DNA of 64,000 bases from Rhabdophis nuchalis (taxonomy: Eukaryota; Chordata; Lepidosauria; Squamata; Natricidae), in the NCBI GenBank assembly GCA_039707465.1, contig CM077643.1, positions 330,542,419 through 330,606,418 of the forward strand, read 5' to 3'. Shown one piece after another: positions 1 through 10,935 of this stretch. Under the pieces are notes generated by a model. That model did not search any database. It was given only the letters and a program-made list of their open reading frames with translations, and was not told where the DNA came from. Both the position numbers and the translations under genes were made by a program. Every line of letters starts with the position of its first letter. Position 1 is the stretch's first letter.

Positions 1-664
1 AATGAGACATATCTTACAAAAAAACCCCTCATATGCACAACTCCAGTATCTAAGGAGAATACGTTAACAAAGGAAAAATAAAGATAAGACATTTATTTTT
101 GAAGGATCTCCAATGGTAGAGATTTTCAGATTGTGCATCACTTAGGGAAGGTCTCCATTTACCAGGTGTATCACAGATGGCAGCGAAACAAGGAGAAAAT
201 AAAAATTTGTATCAGATTTATGTGGGCAATACCATTTAGAATTTTAACTGAAAAACCATCATTTTTCAATTGGATCTAGAGACTGGTTGTTGAAAATGAT
301 GGCTGTCTATTAATTCTTACAAATCAATTGCTTTATGTGCAGCAGTCTGGGTTTGAAGGAGAAAGGTGATTGAAAGTGAACAAAGCAATGCCCCTTGAAT
401 TGTTGATACCTCCTTAAATCAACCATGAACTCAAGAAAAGATGTAGCATCTTTAAGCAGTTGCCAGATGTATGATATGTAAACCTAGTATGTTGTGCTTT
501 TGAAGTTTTCAGAAACTACTGAAAGGCAATTTCAACAATAATCTAATATGAATATGTGAAAAGGAATATCTTTGAATATGTGAGGGAGACCTTTTCCAGG
601 TCATTAAATGTCTGCAGGTAAATCAACTCAAATAGAATTTAGGAGTAAGCTGTCTCTGAACATA
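1..664. other. intron sequence without recognised features
   Basis: AT-rich unique-looking DNA. I see no long ORF, repeat or structured element before the target-site duplication of the hAT element at 665. Confidence 0.5.
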
Positions 665-672
665 GCTTAGCC

Positions 673-1641
673 CAGTGGTGGGCAAACGTATTAGTCAAGA
701 GAGCCAAATATCAACAGTACCACGATTGAAATTTCTTTTGAGAGCCAAAAGGAGTGGCCTGTTTTGTGGGAGTGGCTCAGTGGTCATGTGACCGGGTGGG
801 CGTGGCCAACTTGGAAAATGTGGTGAAACTCACTTAACGACGGTCCTGCTTAGCAACCAAAATTCTTTCTTTTTCTTTCTTTCGTTCTCTCTCTCTACCA
901 CTTTCTTTTTCTTTCTATTTTTCTTTCTCTCTTTCTCTTTTTGTCTCTGTCTATCTCTCTCTTTATCTGTCTCTCTCTCCCTCCCTTCCCCCCCCCAAGC
1001 AGTGGAAAGCCCGGCACGGGTTTTCACGCAGTGAGCGGGCGGGGGGAGAACCCGAGGCCACGGCCATCCAAGCACTGCAGAGGCTGTCCGGGCACCGCAT
1101 GCCCACCTCCGGCCCAGCCGCACGCAGTGGCCAGCCCCGGAAAGCATGGCTCGGCGCTCTCTGCAGGCGGCTGTTGCTGCTGCTGGCCTCGAGCCCTGCG
1201 ACAGGCAGCTCCCGCCGTCCGAGCGCATCGGGCAGGACAGCCGGCCACGTTTCCACCAGGTCCCTCTTTGGCCTCTCGGGTGCGGCTCTTCCTCTCTCCT
1301 CCCCCCCGAGGCAGCGGAGGGCCCGGCATGTCAGTTGGGGGGGCTCTGGCTGCCTCCCCCTGGAGCGAGCGAACAAGCGAACGGGCGGGGGTAGCGCCCG
1401 GTCTGCGGCTGCACCGGAGCCGTCTGGGCGCCACATGCCCGCCTCCCTGTGCGTGCGGCACCCAGACGGCTCCGGCACAGCCACAGCCCCGGGCATTCAC
1501 CCCGCCCGTTGACTCGCTCACTTGCTCCAGGGGGAGGCAGCCAGAGACCCCCCAACTGACATGCCGGGCCCTCTGCTGCCTGGGGGGGGAAAGGGCCAAA
1601 GAGCCGCTCGTGGCTCACGAGCCGCGGTTTGCCGACCACTG
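673..1641. mobile_element. hAT non-autonomous transposon, GC-rich, with intact TIRs and TSD
   Basis: The left end reads CAGTGGTGGGCAAAC and the inverted right end CAGTGGTCGGCAAAC (14 of 15 match). A perfect 8-bp duplication GCTTAGCC flanks it at 665-672 and 1642-1649. The TIR form and 8-bp TSD are those of hAT (Charlie/Buster-like) elements. The interior holds a CT-rich tract (about 864-990) and then very GC-rich DNA. About 1263-1440 is repeated in inverted form at about 1445-1610, so a long hairpin is possible. Open frames on both strands here reflect GC-rich, stop-poor DNA and the palindrome, not genes. No transposase is seen. Confidence 0.9.
1263..1610. repeat. long imperfect palindrome inside the hAT element
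   Basis: Left-arm segments such as GGGCCCGGCATGTCAGT (from about 1319) and CTGGCTGCCTCCCCCTGGAG reappear in reverse complement in the right arm (about 1524-1575). The arms are each about 160 bp with a short centre near 1440. Confidence 0.8.
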
Positions 1642-1649
1642 GCTTAGCC

Positions 1650-2339
1650 TATCCCGTGTTCCTAAAATCCTTTTCCGCCATTAAAAAAAATGCTGATTCT
1701 ATCTCAAAATTGTAGAGATAGTATCAGATATGCTATAATTCAAAATGGGTTTTGAGTTGATGAAGAAAATAACCAAAAGGTCTTCTTCAGAAATATTCAA
1801 CTTCACGACAAAAGAATAGCATACCAACTAACAAGTTAAAAGGAAGAGGCAGGATTATTTTTAGTTCTTACATTCTAAATGTTTTATTGGTTCTCAGGCC
1901 TTAAAACATGACTCAGACCCCTTTGCCTAAGTAACAGTCCTTTCATAGTTCAATCACTTTCAACTTCTTTACTCTGCATATTGGATAAGTATGTACTTAT
2001 GTCGTTTCATTTAGACATTAAGGGAAGAGAGCATTGAGCCTGTGACTCCCCACAAAGTAGGAGCCTAAGGATTAACTACTGTGCCCCAATTTACACTGAC
2101 TGGATCCAGCACCCAAAGGAAGAAAGCGAACTACCGTAAAATGGCAATCCCAACTCTCAACCAATGGAGCAGATCGAAAAGAATAATAATAGCCCATGCC
2201 TGCACATCATACAGCCCACCCACCCTATATAGCTCACCAGGCAGTCTTGTGCAACCAACAGTATTTTTTTTAAAGTAGCACATTTAGTGCTTCTGCCACT
2301 GTTGCTGCCAGCTCAGCAGTTTTACTGCTCTGCTAGCTT
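1650..2339. other. intron sequence without recognised features
   Basis: AT-rich DNA. Short ORFs show no recognisable similarity. No repeat was assigned. Confidence 0.45.
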
Positions 2340-2715
2340 TGGAACAGCTGATCGACACATAAAGAAATCAATACTTCTTTATGGCCCACAAGAAATTTTA
2401 ATTTACCAATGTAGGTCTTTCCCCTCAATGAGTTGTGCAGGGCAACTGTAGTTGATAGTATTGAAAACTGCCAAGTGATCAAGAAGCACAAGAATAGATG
2501 CATTAGCACTATCCTCACTCCACCATAGGCCATCTACAAGCAGAATTAGAGCTGTTATGGTATTAAATCCCACCCTCAAGCTTGACTGAGTCAGATATAG
2601 ATAATCACAATAAGCCATCTTGAAATGAGTCTAGAGTCTAGACAGTTTCCTTAAAAAGGAAGATTGGAACCAGATGATAGTTATCTAAATTTATTGGGTC
2701 CAAAGATAGCTTCTT
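2340..2715 (-). mobile_element. degenerate L2/L3-clade LINE reverse transcriptase fragment
   Basis: Read on the minus strand with frame changes, it gives segments such as KKLSLDPINLDNYHLVPI and ASILVLLDHLAVFNTI. These correspond to the 'SLDP.NL.NYRPVSNLPF' and 'LLVLLDLSAAFDTI' blocks of L2/L3-type reverse transcriptases. It carries several stops and shifts, so it is an old dead copy. It lies next to a younger LINE 3' end on the same strand. Confidence 0.65.
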
Positions 2716-2730
2716 GAGAGGGCGCAACGC

Positions 2731-2782
2731 TATCACAATGAATGAATGATTGAATAAATGAACGAATGAATGAACGAATTTA
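2731..2782. repeat. (GAAT)n microsatellite at LINE 3' end
   Basis: An imperfect GAAT/GAAC tetranucleotide run. A shorter ATGAATGAATGAAC occurs at the other end of the LINE (about 3428-3441), consistent with a target-site duplication. Confidence 0.75.
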
Positions 2783-3424
2783 TTTTATTTTTTATTTTAA
2801 TCATATTTATATCCCGCCCTTCTCCACAGAGGACCCAGGGCGGCGCACAGGAATTTAAAAAACATACAAAAGAATAAATACATAATTTAAAAACATATTA
2901 AATTATTCTAGTCCTATGCTAAAACCAATTTTAAAATCCCCAATTTAAAACTCTCTAAAATAGTCCCCACAGGAGGTTAGGCTAGGCCGGCTTGCTGGAA
3001 AAGATGTGTCTTTAGACACTGGCGGAAGAGGCGGAGGTCGGTGATGGTGTGCAGTTCAGGGGGTAGGTCGTTCCAAAGGGCAGGGCCCGCCACAGAGAAG
3101 GCTCTTCCCCTGGGTGTCGCCAGACGGCATTGCCCGGCCGACGGTACCCTGAGAAGACCCTCTCTGTGGGAGCAGATCGGCCGAAGGGATGTATGGGGCA
3201 GGAGGCGGCCTCGCATATAACTAGGCCCCGAGCCATGGAGCGCTTTAAAGATGGTCGTCAAAACCTTGAAGCGCATCCGAAAGGCCACAGGAAGCCAGTG
3301 CAGCTCACGCAGGATCGGTGTTATGTGGGAGCATCTAGTGGCTCCCGTAATCACCCCCGCGGCTGCATTCTGGACTACCTGTAGCTTTCGAGTGCACCTC
3401 AAGGGAAGCCCCATGTAGAGAGCA
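2776..3424 (-). mobile_element. 5'-truncated L2/L3-clade (CR1 superclade) LINE, 3' end
   Basis: The minus strand encodes the C-terminal part of a LINE polymerase in one open frame: residues such as LQVVQNAAAGVITGATR, HITPILRELHWLPV, FKALHGSGPSY and GPALWNDLPPEL, ending CLKTHLFQQAGLA. The 3' UTR includes GCGCCGCCCTGGGTCCTCTG (minus strand) and an AT-rich tail. The clade call rests on the 'LRELHWLPV' and 'ALWNDLP' blocks. It is the same family as the copies at 5671, 14076, 21766, 52007, 60357 and 61187. Confidence 0.88.
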
Positions 3425-4598
3425 TTATGAATGAATGAACAAACAAGCTTCAATGTCACAGTTCATTATAATAGCTTTCTTTTTAAAATCCTGGATATTT
3501 TAATGAGATGTAGAATTATAGTTAGTCTCTTGTACCAAACCTAAATTTCCCCACATCACTTATTATTGAAAGGGGAAAAAAATATTTTCCCTTTAAAATA
3601 CACAAACTGATGTGGATTAAAGCAGCTTGCAATACATACAGTAGCCTCATCTACCTTGCCAAATTTTACCTATTCCTTGATAGTACACTTTACATTGTAA
3701 GTTATTTTTGTGCCTGCAGGAATACTGCTCATGGTCTCTGCAGACGTCACCATCCGTGCAGATTTCACCAAGTCTAGACAAGCCCTCAGGTTGTTTCAGT
3801 GTACTGCTGTGGAAAATCTCCCTTAGCTCTCAGACAGTCATTGAACAGGAGACATTCAGTCTGCAAATTATCTTTTTCTCCTCTAAACCGTTTTGCCACC
3901 AAACAATGACAGCAACCAGATAACCTGGTAGAAATTTGCTTTTGCTTTGGTTAATTGATGGAGGTTGTGTTTAGCAGTACACTGCTTATTGTCACTGACT
4001 TGTGCTGGTTTTGTGAACTGAAGATTGTCAAGAGTTGAGTATTTCTTTGCTTTGATCTTCCTACGAAACATGAAGTTTGTTGTTCCCTAATGAAGCGGTT
4101 TGTCAGTTGGCTTTATTCTTTAAAACGCTTTTATAACTCTTTATGTCGTTCTGTCACAGGGCTAACATAGCAAATGAAGAAATGAAAGGTTTTTTCTCCT
4201 TTGCATTCAAGTTTTAATGCAGTCCAAAAACAGCAAATAGCAAATGCCTAAGCGTTAAGATACGCTACTGATTTGGATCCTTTTCTTTTCATTAGCCAGT
4301 GAAGTACCCAGGAATGGGCCTCAGATGCTATATTAAAACAATTGAAGCAAATTTAGCACTAAATGTTTTCGGATAAAAGTTCATAGACAATATTAGGTTT
4401 TAAGTGAGAAGACATTGAAAGCCCCACTTTTGGGAAACTGCTTTTTCAGCGCTTGCTACAAATGATATCAAAAAATTGAAAGAGGCTTAATGACACAGCG
4501 GTTTTTTTAGAAAGAAAAGTTAAACAGAACTCCAACCACTGACTCTTTTGCTTTAAAATTGCCATCTGATGGCAATGAAAGGAATATTATTGTGACAT
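3425..4598. other. intron sequence without recognised features
   Basis: AT-rich, unique-looking DNA. No gene or mobile element was recognised. Confidence 0.45.
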
Positions 4599-5126
4599 AC
4601 CATATTTTTCGGAGTATAAGAGCTCCGAAGTATAAGACGCACCTAGCTTTTGCTTCCCAGCAATTTGCCTCCTTGCCACAAACAGCAAAGAGTACAGAAG
4701 ATATACACTGTGGTGTTACATTTCAGCTATACTTTTACAGATGCTGTTAAAATTTACATGGCTTTCTGGAAGTATATATTATTCTCTGAAGATACAATAG
4801 CACTGGCCCTCTTCAGATCAAGCATTTATTTAAAAATACTTCTTCATTTTGTTAAGTTGCCTAGAACAATAATAAAGCAGTCTTTAAAAACTAAGTCTAA
4901 TAATTTGAACATTCTATAGGCATTTATAGTTATTGACTTACCTCCTTGCAGCAAACAGCCTGTTTCAGTTTAGCCTGATTAGAAGAAGAAAAAAATCTGC
5001 CTCTCCCTCCCAGCAATTTGCCTTGTTGCAGCAAACAGCTGCAAATTTTTTACTTTCAATTTCAGTTTAAGCACCTGATGATCACCTGATGATCAGCTGT
5101 TTCAGGCTGCAGGGATTGCCATAGTC

Positions 5127-5659
5127 CCGTGATGGTGGTGGCACGTGGAGTCATTTCTGAAGGCATGTGATTTGGTGCCCTGTCAGCTCCAGAGTGCATG
5201 TGCGCGCTGGCCAACTGATTTTGAGCCATTTTTCTCCCTCCGGAGGCTTCCGTTTGGAACAGACTTCCAGTTTGCGTGTTGGGTTGTTTTTCACCCTCCA
5301 GAGGCTTCTGAAGCCTCTGGAGGGAGAAAAATGGCCCAACGGGCAATCCAGAAGTCTGTTCCCGAACTTCTGGTTTGCTTGTTGGGCCATTTTTTGCCCT
5401 CCCCAGGTTCCTGGAAAGCCTCTGGAAAGCCTCCATTTCAGGCCATTTCTGACCTCCGGAGGGACTGCAGGGAAGGCTGTTTTCACCCTCCCCAGGCTCT
5501 GGGAAAGCGATGCATGCATGCGTGGGGCAGTGGGGAGGCATGCATGCATGCGCAGCGGGCATGGCACAGGGGGAATTAAATTATGGGGGTAGGCATGTGA
5601 GTGCGCAATAGCGTGTGCGTGCTTTTGGCACACAAAACGAAAAAGTTTTGCCATCACTG
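5127..5659. mobile_element. hAT MITE with CCGTGATGG / CAGTGATGG ends
   Basis: The left end is CCGTGATGG and the inverted right end CAGTGATGGCAAAACTTTTT. Flanks CCATAGTC (5119-5126) and CCATAGCT (5660-5667) are a nearly matching 8-bp TSD. The interior has palindromes such as CCAGAGGCTTCTGAAGCCTC near 5298 and alternating GCATGC runs near 5510-5550. It is related by its ends to the element at 34478. Overlapping ORFs on both strands are palindrome artefacts. Confidence 0.8.
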
Positions 5660-5670
5660 CCATAGCTTAT

Positions 5671-5691
5671 TCGAATCGAATCGAATCGAAT
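5671..5691. repeat. (TCGAA)n tail of LINE
   Basis: Four tandem TCGAA units directly abut the LINE 3' end on its minus strand. Confidence 0.8.
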
Positions 5692-6850
5692 TTTATTTAT
5701 AACCCGCTCTCTCTCCCCGAAGGGACTCGAGGCGGGGCACAGGGAATTAAAAACAGTTAAAAAAGGAATACAAAATTTAAAACAATAAACGTACATAAAT
5801 ACTAACTAAAAGGCATATTAAACAGAAAACCCTGCGCTAAAATTCCCAAATATTTACTAAAAATCCCTAAACAATCAGAAGAGACTATCCTAGGCCGGCC
5901 AAGCGAAAAAGATGTGTTTTTAATTTCAGACGGAAGGAGCAGAGGTCCGTGGTAGTTCTAATATCGGGGGGAAGGTCGTTCCAGAGGGCTGGGCCCACCA
6001 CAGAGAAGGCCCTTCCCCTGGGCGTCGCCCGCTGACAAAGTCTAGTGGACGGCACCCGGAGAAGTCCCTCTCTGTGGGAGCGAATCGGCCGTGAGGATGT
6101 ATGGGGCAGGATCCGATCCCGCAGGTAGCTAGGTCCCGAGCCATGGAGCGCTTTGAAGATGACAACTAACACCTTGAAGCGCACCCGAAAGACGACAGGT
6201 AGCCAGTGCAGCTCGCGCAAGAGCGGTGTTACATGGGTATACCTTGCGGTACCCATTATTGCTCGCGCGGCTGCATTCTGGACAGCTGAAATCTTCGGGT
6301 GCACCTCAAGGGGAGCCCCATGTAGAGAGAGTTACAATAGTCCAGTCGGGATGTCACGAGAGCATGAGTGACTGTGCGAAGGGCGTCCCGATCCAATAGG
6401 GGGCGCAATTGGCGAACCAGGCGAACCTGGTAAAACGCCCTCCTGGCCACGGCTGTCACTTGATCTTCCATGGACAGCCGGGCATCCAGGAGGACACCCA
6501 AATTGCGCACCCCATCCACAGGGGCAAGATGTTCGCCCCCTATGGCCAGCGATGGAGTTAGCTGGTTGAATCGGGCAGCCGGAAACCACAGCCACTCGGT
6601 CTTGGTCGGGTTGAGCCTGAGTCCGTTACTTCCCATCCAGATCCGCATGGCTTCCAGGCACTGGCACATCACCGCTACGGCATCGTTGGGGTGGTTTGGG
6701 GTAGATATATACAGCTGAGTGTCATCAGCGTAAAGATGGTACTCTACCCCAAAACCACGGATGATCTCACCCAGCGGCTTCATATATGTGTTGAACAGGA
6801 GAGGCGAGAGGACCGACCCCTGAGGCACCACACATTGCCACCTTCGCAAG
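5671..6850 (-). mobile_element. L2/L3-clade LINE with reverse transcriptase core (YADD)
   Basis: This is the longest copy of the family here. The minus-strand frame 6903-6256 contains [20 protein letters not shown] and [11 protein letters not shown], with the catalytic YADD encoded at 6732-6721, then thumb-region blocks [13 protein letters not shown] and [17 protein letters not shown]. The reading frame shifts near 6290, and the C-terminal part continues at 6304-5885 (HVTPLLRELHWLPVVFRVRF, ALWNDLPPD). The first residues of the long frame come from the surrounding transposon. The 3' tail is (TCGAA)n. It is 5' truncated and inactive. Confidence 0.9.
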
Positions 6851-7018
6851 CCCCATTTTCTCTGTTTGCTGCAAGAGGAAAATTGCTGGGAGGCAGAGGC
6901 CAAAGGGTAGGGGCCAGTTGGTGGGGGGGGGCTACATTCGGTGTATAAGATCCACCCAAATTTTCATCCTCTTTTAGGGGGGGGGAAAGGTGTGTCTTAT
7001 ACTCTGAAAAATACGGTA

Positions 7019-7183
7019 CTAGTAGTCCTACATTTTAGTGACCATTCACGGTTACTAGGGTAATAAAATAATAACTTTATGACCAATAAGATCATAAGCA
7101 CGGTCACCATTTCACTTAGTGACCACTTTGCTTAGTGACCAAGCTGCTGGTCTCAATAGTGGTCATTAAATGAGGACTGCCGG
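7019..7183. mobile_element. mariner-like TA-inserting MITE, internally deleted copy
   Basis: It has degenerate CAGGTAGTCCTCGACTTA-type ends (CTAGTAGTCCTAC on the left, TGAGGACTGCCGG on the right) flanked by TA at 7017-7018 and 7184-7185. The left TA is shared with the end of the preceding transposon. The interior has the family's TTAGTGACCA repeats. Confidence 0.6.
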
Positions 7184-7185
7184 TA

Positions 7186-9539
7186 TTTTATTTCAGTAAT
7201 TTCTTAAAGAGTTTTGACTTAGTTTTTCATTCTCTTTATGAAATAGTGCTTCTCATTAGCAATATAATTGTATTTTATGAATTTATCTAGTTTAAGAGAT
7301 ATCCTATCTCTTCAGTGTGGTCTTGCAGGCACCATGTAGTGGTAACCTCCAGAAGAGTTCATTGATGATCTCCATACAGAATTTTTCTGGTGCAGCATCT
7401 TTGTTGAACCAGCAAAATCCCAGAAAGCCAATGTACATCAAACGCTATATTGACTTTAAGCTTCTGTCAGAGAAGGGCCAGCAGCATTGCCCCTGTGTAG
7501 AGGGTGATAGATTGGTAGTCAATCAGGCTAATTCTGGTTTTCCTTTCTGGCTGAGAGATCTTTTCAATCCTCACCCCCAGGCTGGCAAAAACAAAAGAAG
7601 CGCTTTTGTCACAACACTTTGCTGGAGGGTCTGTAGACCGCTTGGCTCAGGCAAAATACCTCCCTCCCTTGTGTGCTGTTTCTTCCCTTTTGCTGGTCCT
7701 TATTTGTTCAATCTCTCTTGCTGGTTTCCCTTGGAGTTCTGCTCACCTGCAGGCTGTTTGTCTTATCGAGGAACTCCCGTGAACCCATCTGGAAGTCCTG
7801 TCTCTGTGTGAACCTCTCAGTAGGTTTATGTCACCAAACACTCCCCGTGTTCTCCTAATAGTCTCAGGCTCTTTTCTGACCAACATAAATACTTGTCACA
7901 TTTGAATTAGCAATGACCTTTTCCATTTGTTTCACAGGCCTTGCTCTGATTAGCAGTTTCTCCATTTCAGAAACTAATTTTCTCACCCTGAAGTGGAAGT
8001 GGAAGGGGGAGGATAAATTGTCCCTGCCGATAGGGAAAATGCCATTTTTAATTGCTAGATACTGTGTGCAGTGCTGTCAAAAGTTGCATAAAGAAAAATG
8101 GGGGTTCCTAACCTTGTGGGTATATAGCTTTTTTTTTTATGGTGAAAGAAAAACAAAAGGAGGTGCAGATGATTACGTGCACATGCTGTTACAGAATTGT
8201 AGAAACATTATGTTGAGCTATAGACACCTGAGTTGCATTAGGATTTTCTTTGCAGAAGAGAATCTGGAATATTTTACTGTTAAGGTTTCAAGGGCTGTAA
8301 TAGATTTTTCATCTGCTGCAGCAAAAGCCTTAGGCTTGGTCCATTAGACACCTAAGAATATTCTGCTTACCTGATCTGGCTTCCTCTGAATTATGAAATT
8401 CAAAGAGTTTTCTGAAGTCTGAGAGGGATATCAATCACATTCCATATTATGTTAGTAGTCAAAGAGGGCCATTAGCTTTAATACGTAATAACTCTGCCGT
8501 GAAGATAATAACATAAAATCCAAGGAATGTAATTTAGACAGTCTTTCTGCTCCAGCCTTGTGACTTCTGAAAATCTTTTATAATCCTATCCCCAGAGTCA
8601 CAGAAAATTGTATTTGCTATATTATTATTATTATTTTTTTAAAAATGGCTGGCCAGTGGATAGTGGCAACGGGAGGACGAGAAGTGGTATATCTCAGACT
8701 CATCATCTGTCTCAATCTATCCTTTAGAAGTCTTCTTAAGTAGATAGCCCTTCCAGGAGAACCTTAAATCCCATTAGAGTATTCTTTTTTAAAACAGGAT
8801 AACTGCTGAGTAACATTTACTGTGCTGTATTTGTAATACATTTGCAGATATATTATATTTTATGTCCTGGTTTTTATATCCAATGGTTTATGTATCCTCA
8901 TCATTGTAAGCCTTCAAATAAATTCAGAGTTGTTTATTCACAAGGTTTTTGTTGTAGTTGTTGAGGTGCACTCTTAGTTTCTGCATCATCTTGGGTCAAA
9001 TTGTTTTTATCTGGTCCTGAATAATACTAGGCTGAGCTGATTATATTCATTGCTGTTCTACTTTTATTGCGAGTCTATTAGTATGGATTTCCATTCCTTT
9101 CTTTTTGATATTTAATGCTGATCATGTATTTCATAAAATATTGTAGATTATTTAATACAATACATTCTTCATAGGACACTAGTCATGTTCAGTTGAAATG
9201 GCACTCTAATAAACATCTAAGCAATGCATGTTAATTAAAAGAATTTCCTGCAATTTTTAAAGGAGGTAAATAATTTGGCTTATATATTTTATGTTCTATG
9301 TTTTATAATCAGATTACAGAATAGAAGATAGGTATATTTCAGCAATAATAAGTGATAAAATGTCCACCACAATGCAAACTCTGCTCTTGCGTGTAGTTTT
9401 GAGATGGAAAAGATTTACATCATTACCTGTTGAGATCTGATGACACAGCAGGTACAAAAGCAAATAAATATTACTTTTTGCATCATTGTGATCAAGAATG
9501 GGTCACTAATCATAATTCATAATTCGCTGGGAAGTTCTC
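7186..9539. other. intron sequence without recognised features
   Basis: Mostly AT-rich. Two open frames (7317-7811, 7913-8347) have no recognised domain, no splice context that I can support, and composition like non-coding DNA. I do not call them genes. Confidence 0.45.
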
Positions 9540-9599
9540 CAGCAAGTATGGTTCATATGCTGTATTGGAAAGAGGTTTTATAGATTAATTTAATGAAAT

Positions 9600-9675
9600 A
9601 TTAGGAAACTTTGTTGTATGCTGTTCAGAGTTGCTTTGGGTGAGATGTTATATAAATTAAATAAAAAATTGATAT
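9600..9675 (+). mobile_element. possible old LINE 3' tail
   Basis: TGCTGTTCAGAGTTGCTTTG followed by a GTTATATAAATTAAATAAA-like tail resembles the end of L2/L3-type LINEs (GCCGCCCAGAGTC, then ATATAAATTAAATAA). It is short and diverged. Confidence 0.4.
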
Positions 9676-10494
9676 ACAGTGCTAACAAGGTTATTTACAT
9701 GTAGATTATTTGTATACCTTATCTCAGTGCTTTCAAAACCTGGGTAAATTACTCAAATTTGGTAAAAGTGGGTTTTCTTTGGGTAACTACACATGAACCC
9801 ATCATCCAATCACAAAAGGGATATTTAAATAAGGATCTTTTTAATTAAGTGGTAAGGACTCATAAGCATTTTAGGGTAATGAAGGAAAAACTTTGGGAAG
9901 CCCTACCTTAACTGGTATATACATCTCCAATTTAAAAGATAAATGCAGTATTCCTATCTTCCCATATAGTATGTGAGGCCTGAAAAAGAAGTCTTTCCTT
10001 ATTAGATATGTCACCTTCACTTTCCTTGTTGCAGGAGAAAGTCACAAACAATTGACTTTGCCTACTCTTGAACTCAAAACAAAGCACTTCATGAGCAGGA
10101 AAAGTCTGGAAGTAATTGTCACCTCTTCTGAGGGGAAAGATTATCATTCTTCCTTCAGAGGCCTACAGCAATCATTTTAAGACTCCCCCAGAGCAAGGGA
10201 AGGACAGTTGAAGTTAAAGTTAAAGATCCCCTTTCTGATAGGATTTGGCTTACTAGATTGTATAATGGGGGAGAGAAGCTTGCCCTTGTGTCAGCTGCGT
10301 TTTCCCATCCTTGGTATATGCAGAATTTCATGTCTTTTCACCAGCTGGCATCAGATTCCTCTTCCTCTTACATAAACTATTAGACTAAACTATCCTGTTA
10401 AAAGATGACATTTATATAACTAGCCCCTTTAATATTACCATTGAAGTGCCAAAGGACATGTAGACATTTTCAGAGACTCCACAAAAAGCTGGGT

Positions 10495-10925
10495 GAGAGC
10501 ATGAAAGATATTGAGTAGTACTGGGCCTAAGGCAGAGCCTTGGGGTACCCCACTGCATATTTTCCTCCATGTGGATATAGTTCCATTAAGGACTACATAT
10601 TCCATGCGGTTGGTCAGCCAGTTACAAATCCATCTGGTGATGATGCTGTCTAACCCACATAGAAAAATGTTATTAATAGGTTAAGGTCAACTTTATCAAT
10701 TGCCTTACTGAAGTCTAAGTAAATTATATCCATGGCATTTCGTTGGTCTACTAATTTTGTCATTTTGTCAAAGAGTGCTATAAGATTTCTCTGGCATGAT
10801 CCATTTTTGATAAACCCATGTTGGCTTCTGGTTATGACTTCATTTGTCTGTAGGTATTCACAGATTTGTTGCTTGATTATCTTTTCCAGAATATTTCCAG
10901 GTATTGATATCAGGTGATTAGTCTA
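10495..10925 (-). mobile_element. CR1 LINE reverse transcriptase fragment
   Basis: The minus strand reads NEVITRSQHGFIKNGSCQRN and AMDIIYLDFSKAIDKVD, the RT block 'GF..G.SC..NL' plus 'D.IYLDFSKAFDKV' typical of chicken-repeat-1 elements. The GTACCCCACTGC-type segment (10545-10556) is the complement of the CR1 'GVPQG' region. Frameshifted and incomplete. Confidence 0.8.
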
Positions 10926-10935
10926 AATCTTGCTA

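Larger units (their letters stand above)
4599..7016. mobile_element. DNA transposon with CCRTATTTTTC terminal repeats, host to nested insertions
   Basis: The left end reads CCATATTTTTCGGAGTATAA and the right end, reverse-complemented, CCGTATTTTTCAGAGTATAA, followed in both by a GAC.CACC block. Each end is flanked by TA, suggesting a TA target site as in Tc1/mariner-type elements; the superfamily is not certain. Internal fragments such as GCAATTTGCC and GCAGCAAACAG recur in direct and inverted form (4660-5040 and 6860-6900). The original element is interrupted by a hAT MITE (5127-5659) and an L2/L3 LINE (5671 to about 6850). No transposase was seen. Confidence 0.75.

Noticed and set aside
941..1684. 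Long overlapping ORFs on both strands (up to 247 aa)
   Set aside because: They lie inside a GC-rich palindromic hAT element; the two strands mirror each other and composition is stop-poor. No domain was recognised.
5062..5663. Four overlapping ORFs of 140-170 aa
   Set aside because: They fall in the palindromic hAT MITE at 5127-5659, and mirror-image frames on both strands are an artefact of the inverted repeats.
7317..7811. 164-aa open frame
   Set aside because: No recognised domain, no supporting splice sites or composition, and no relation to KIF26B.
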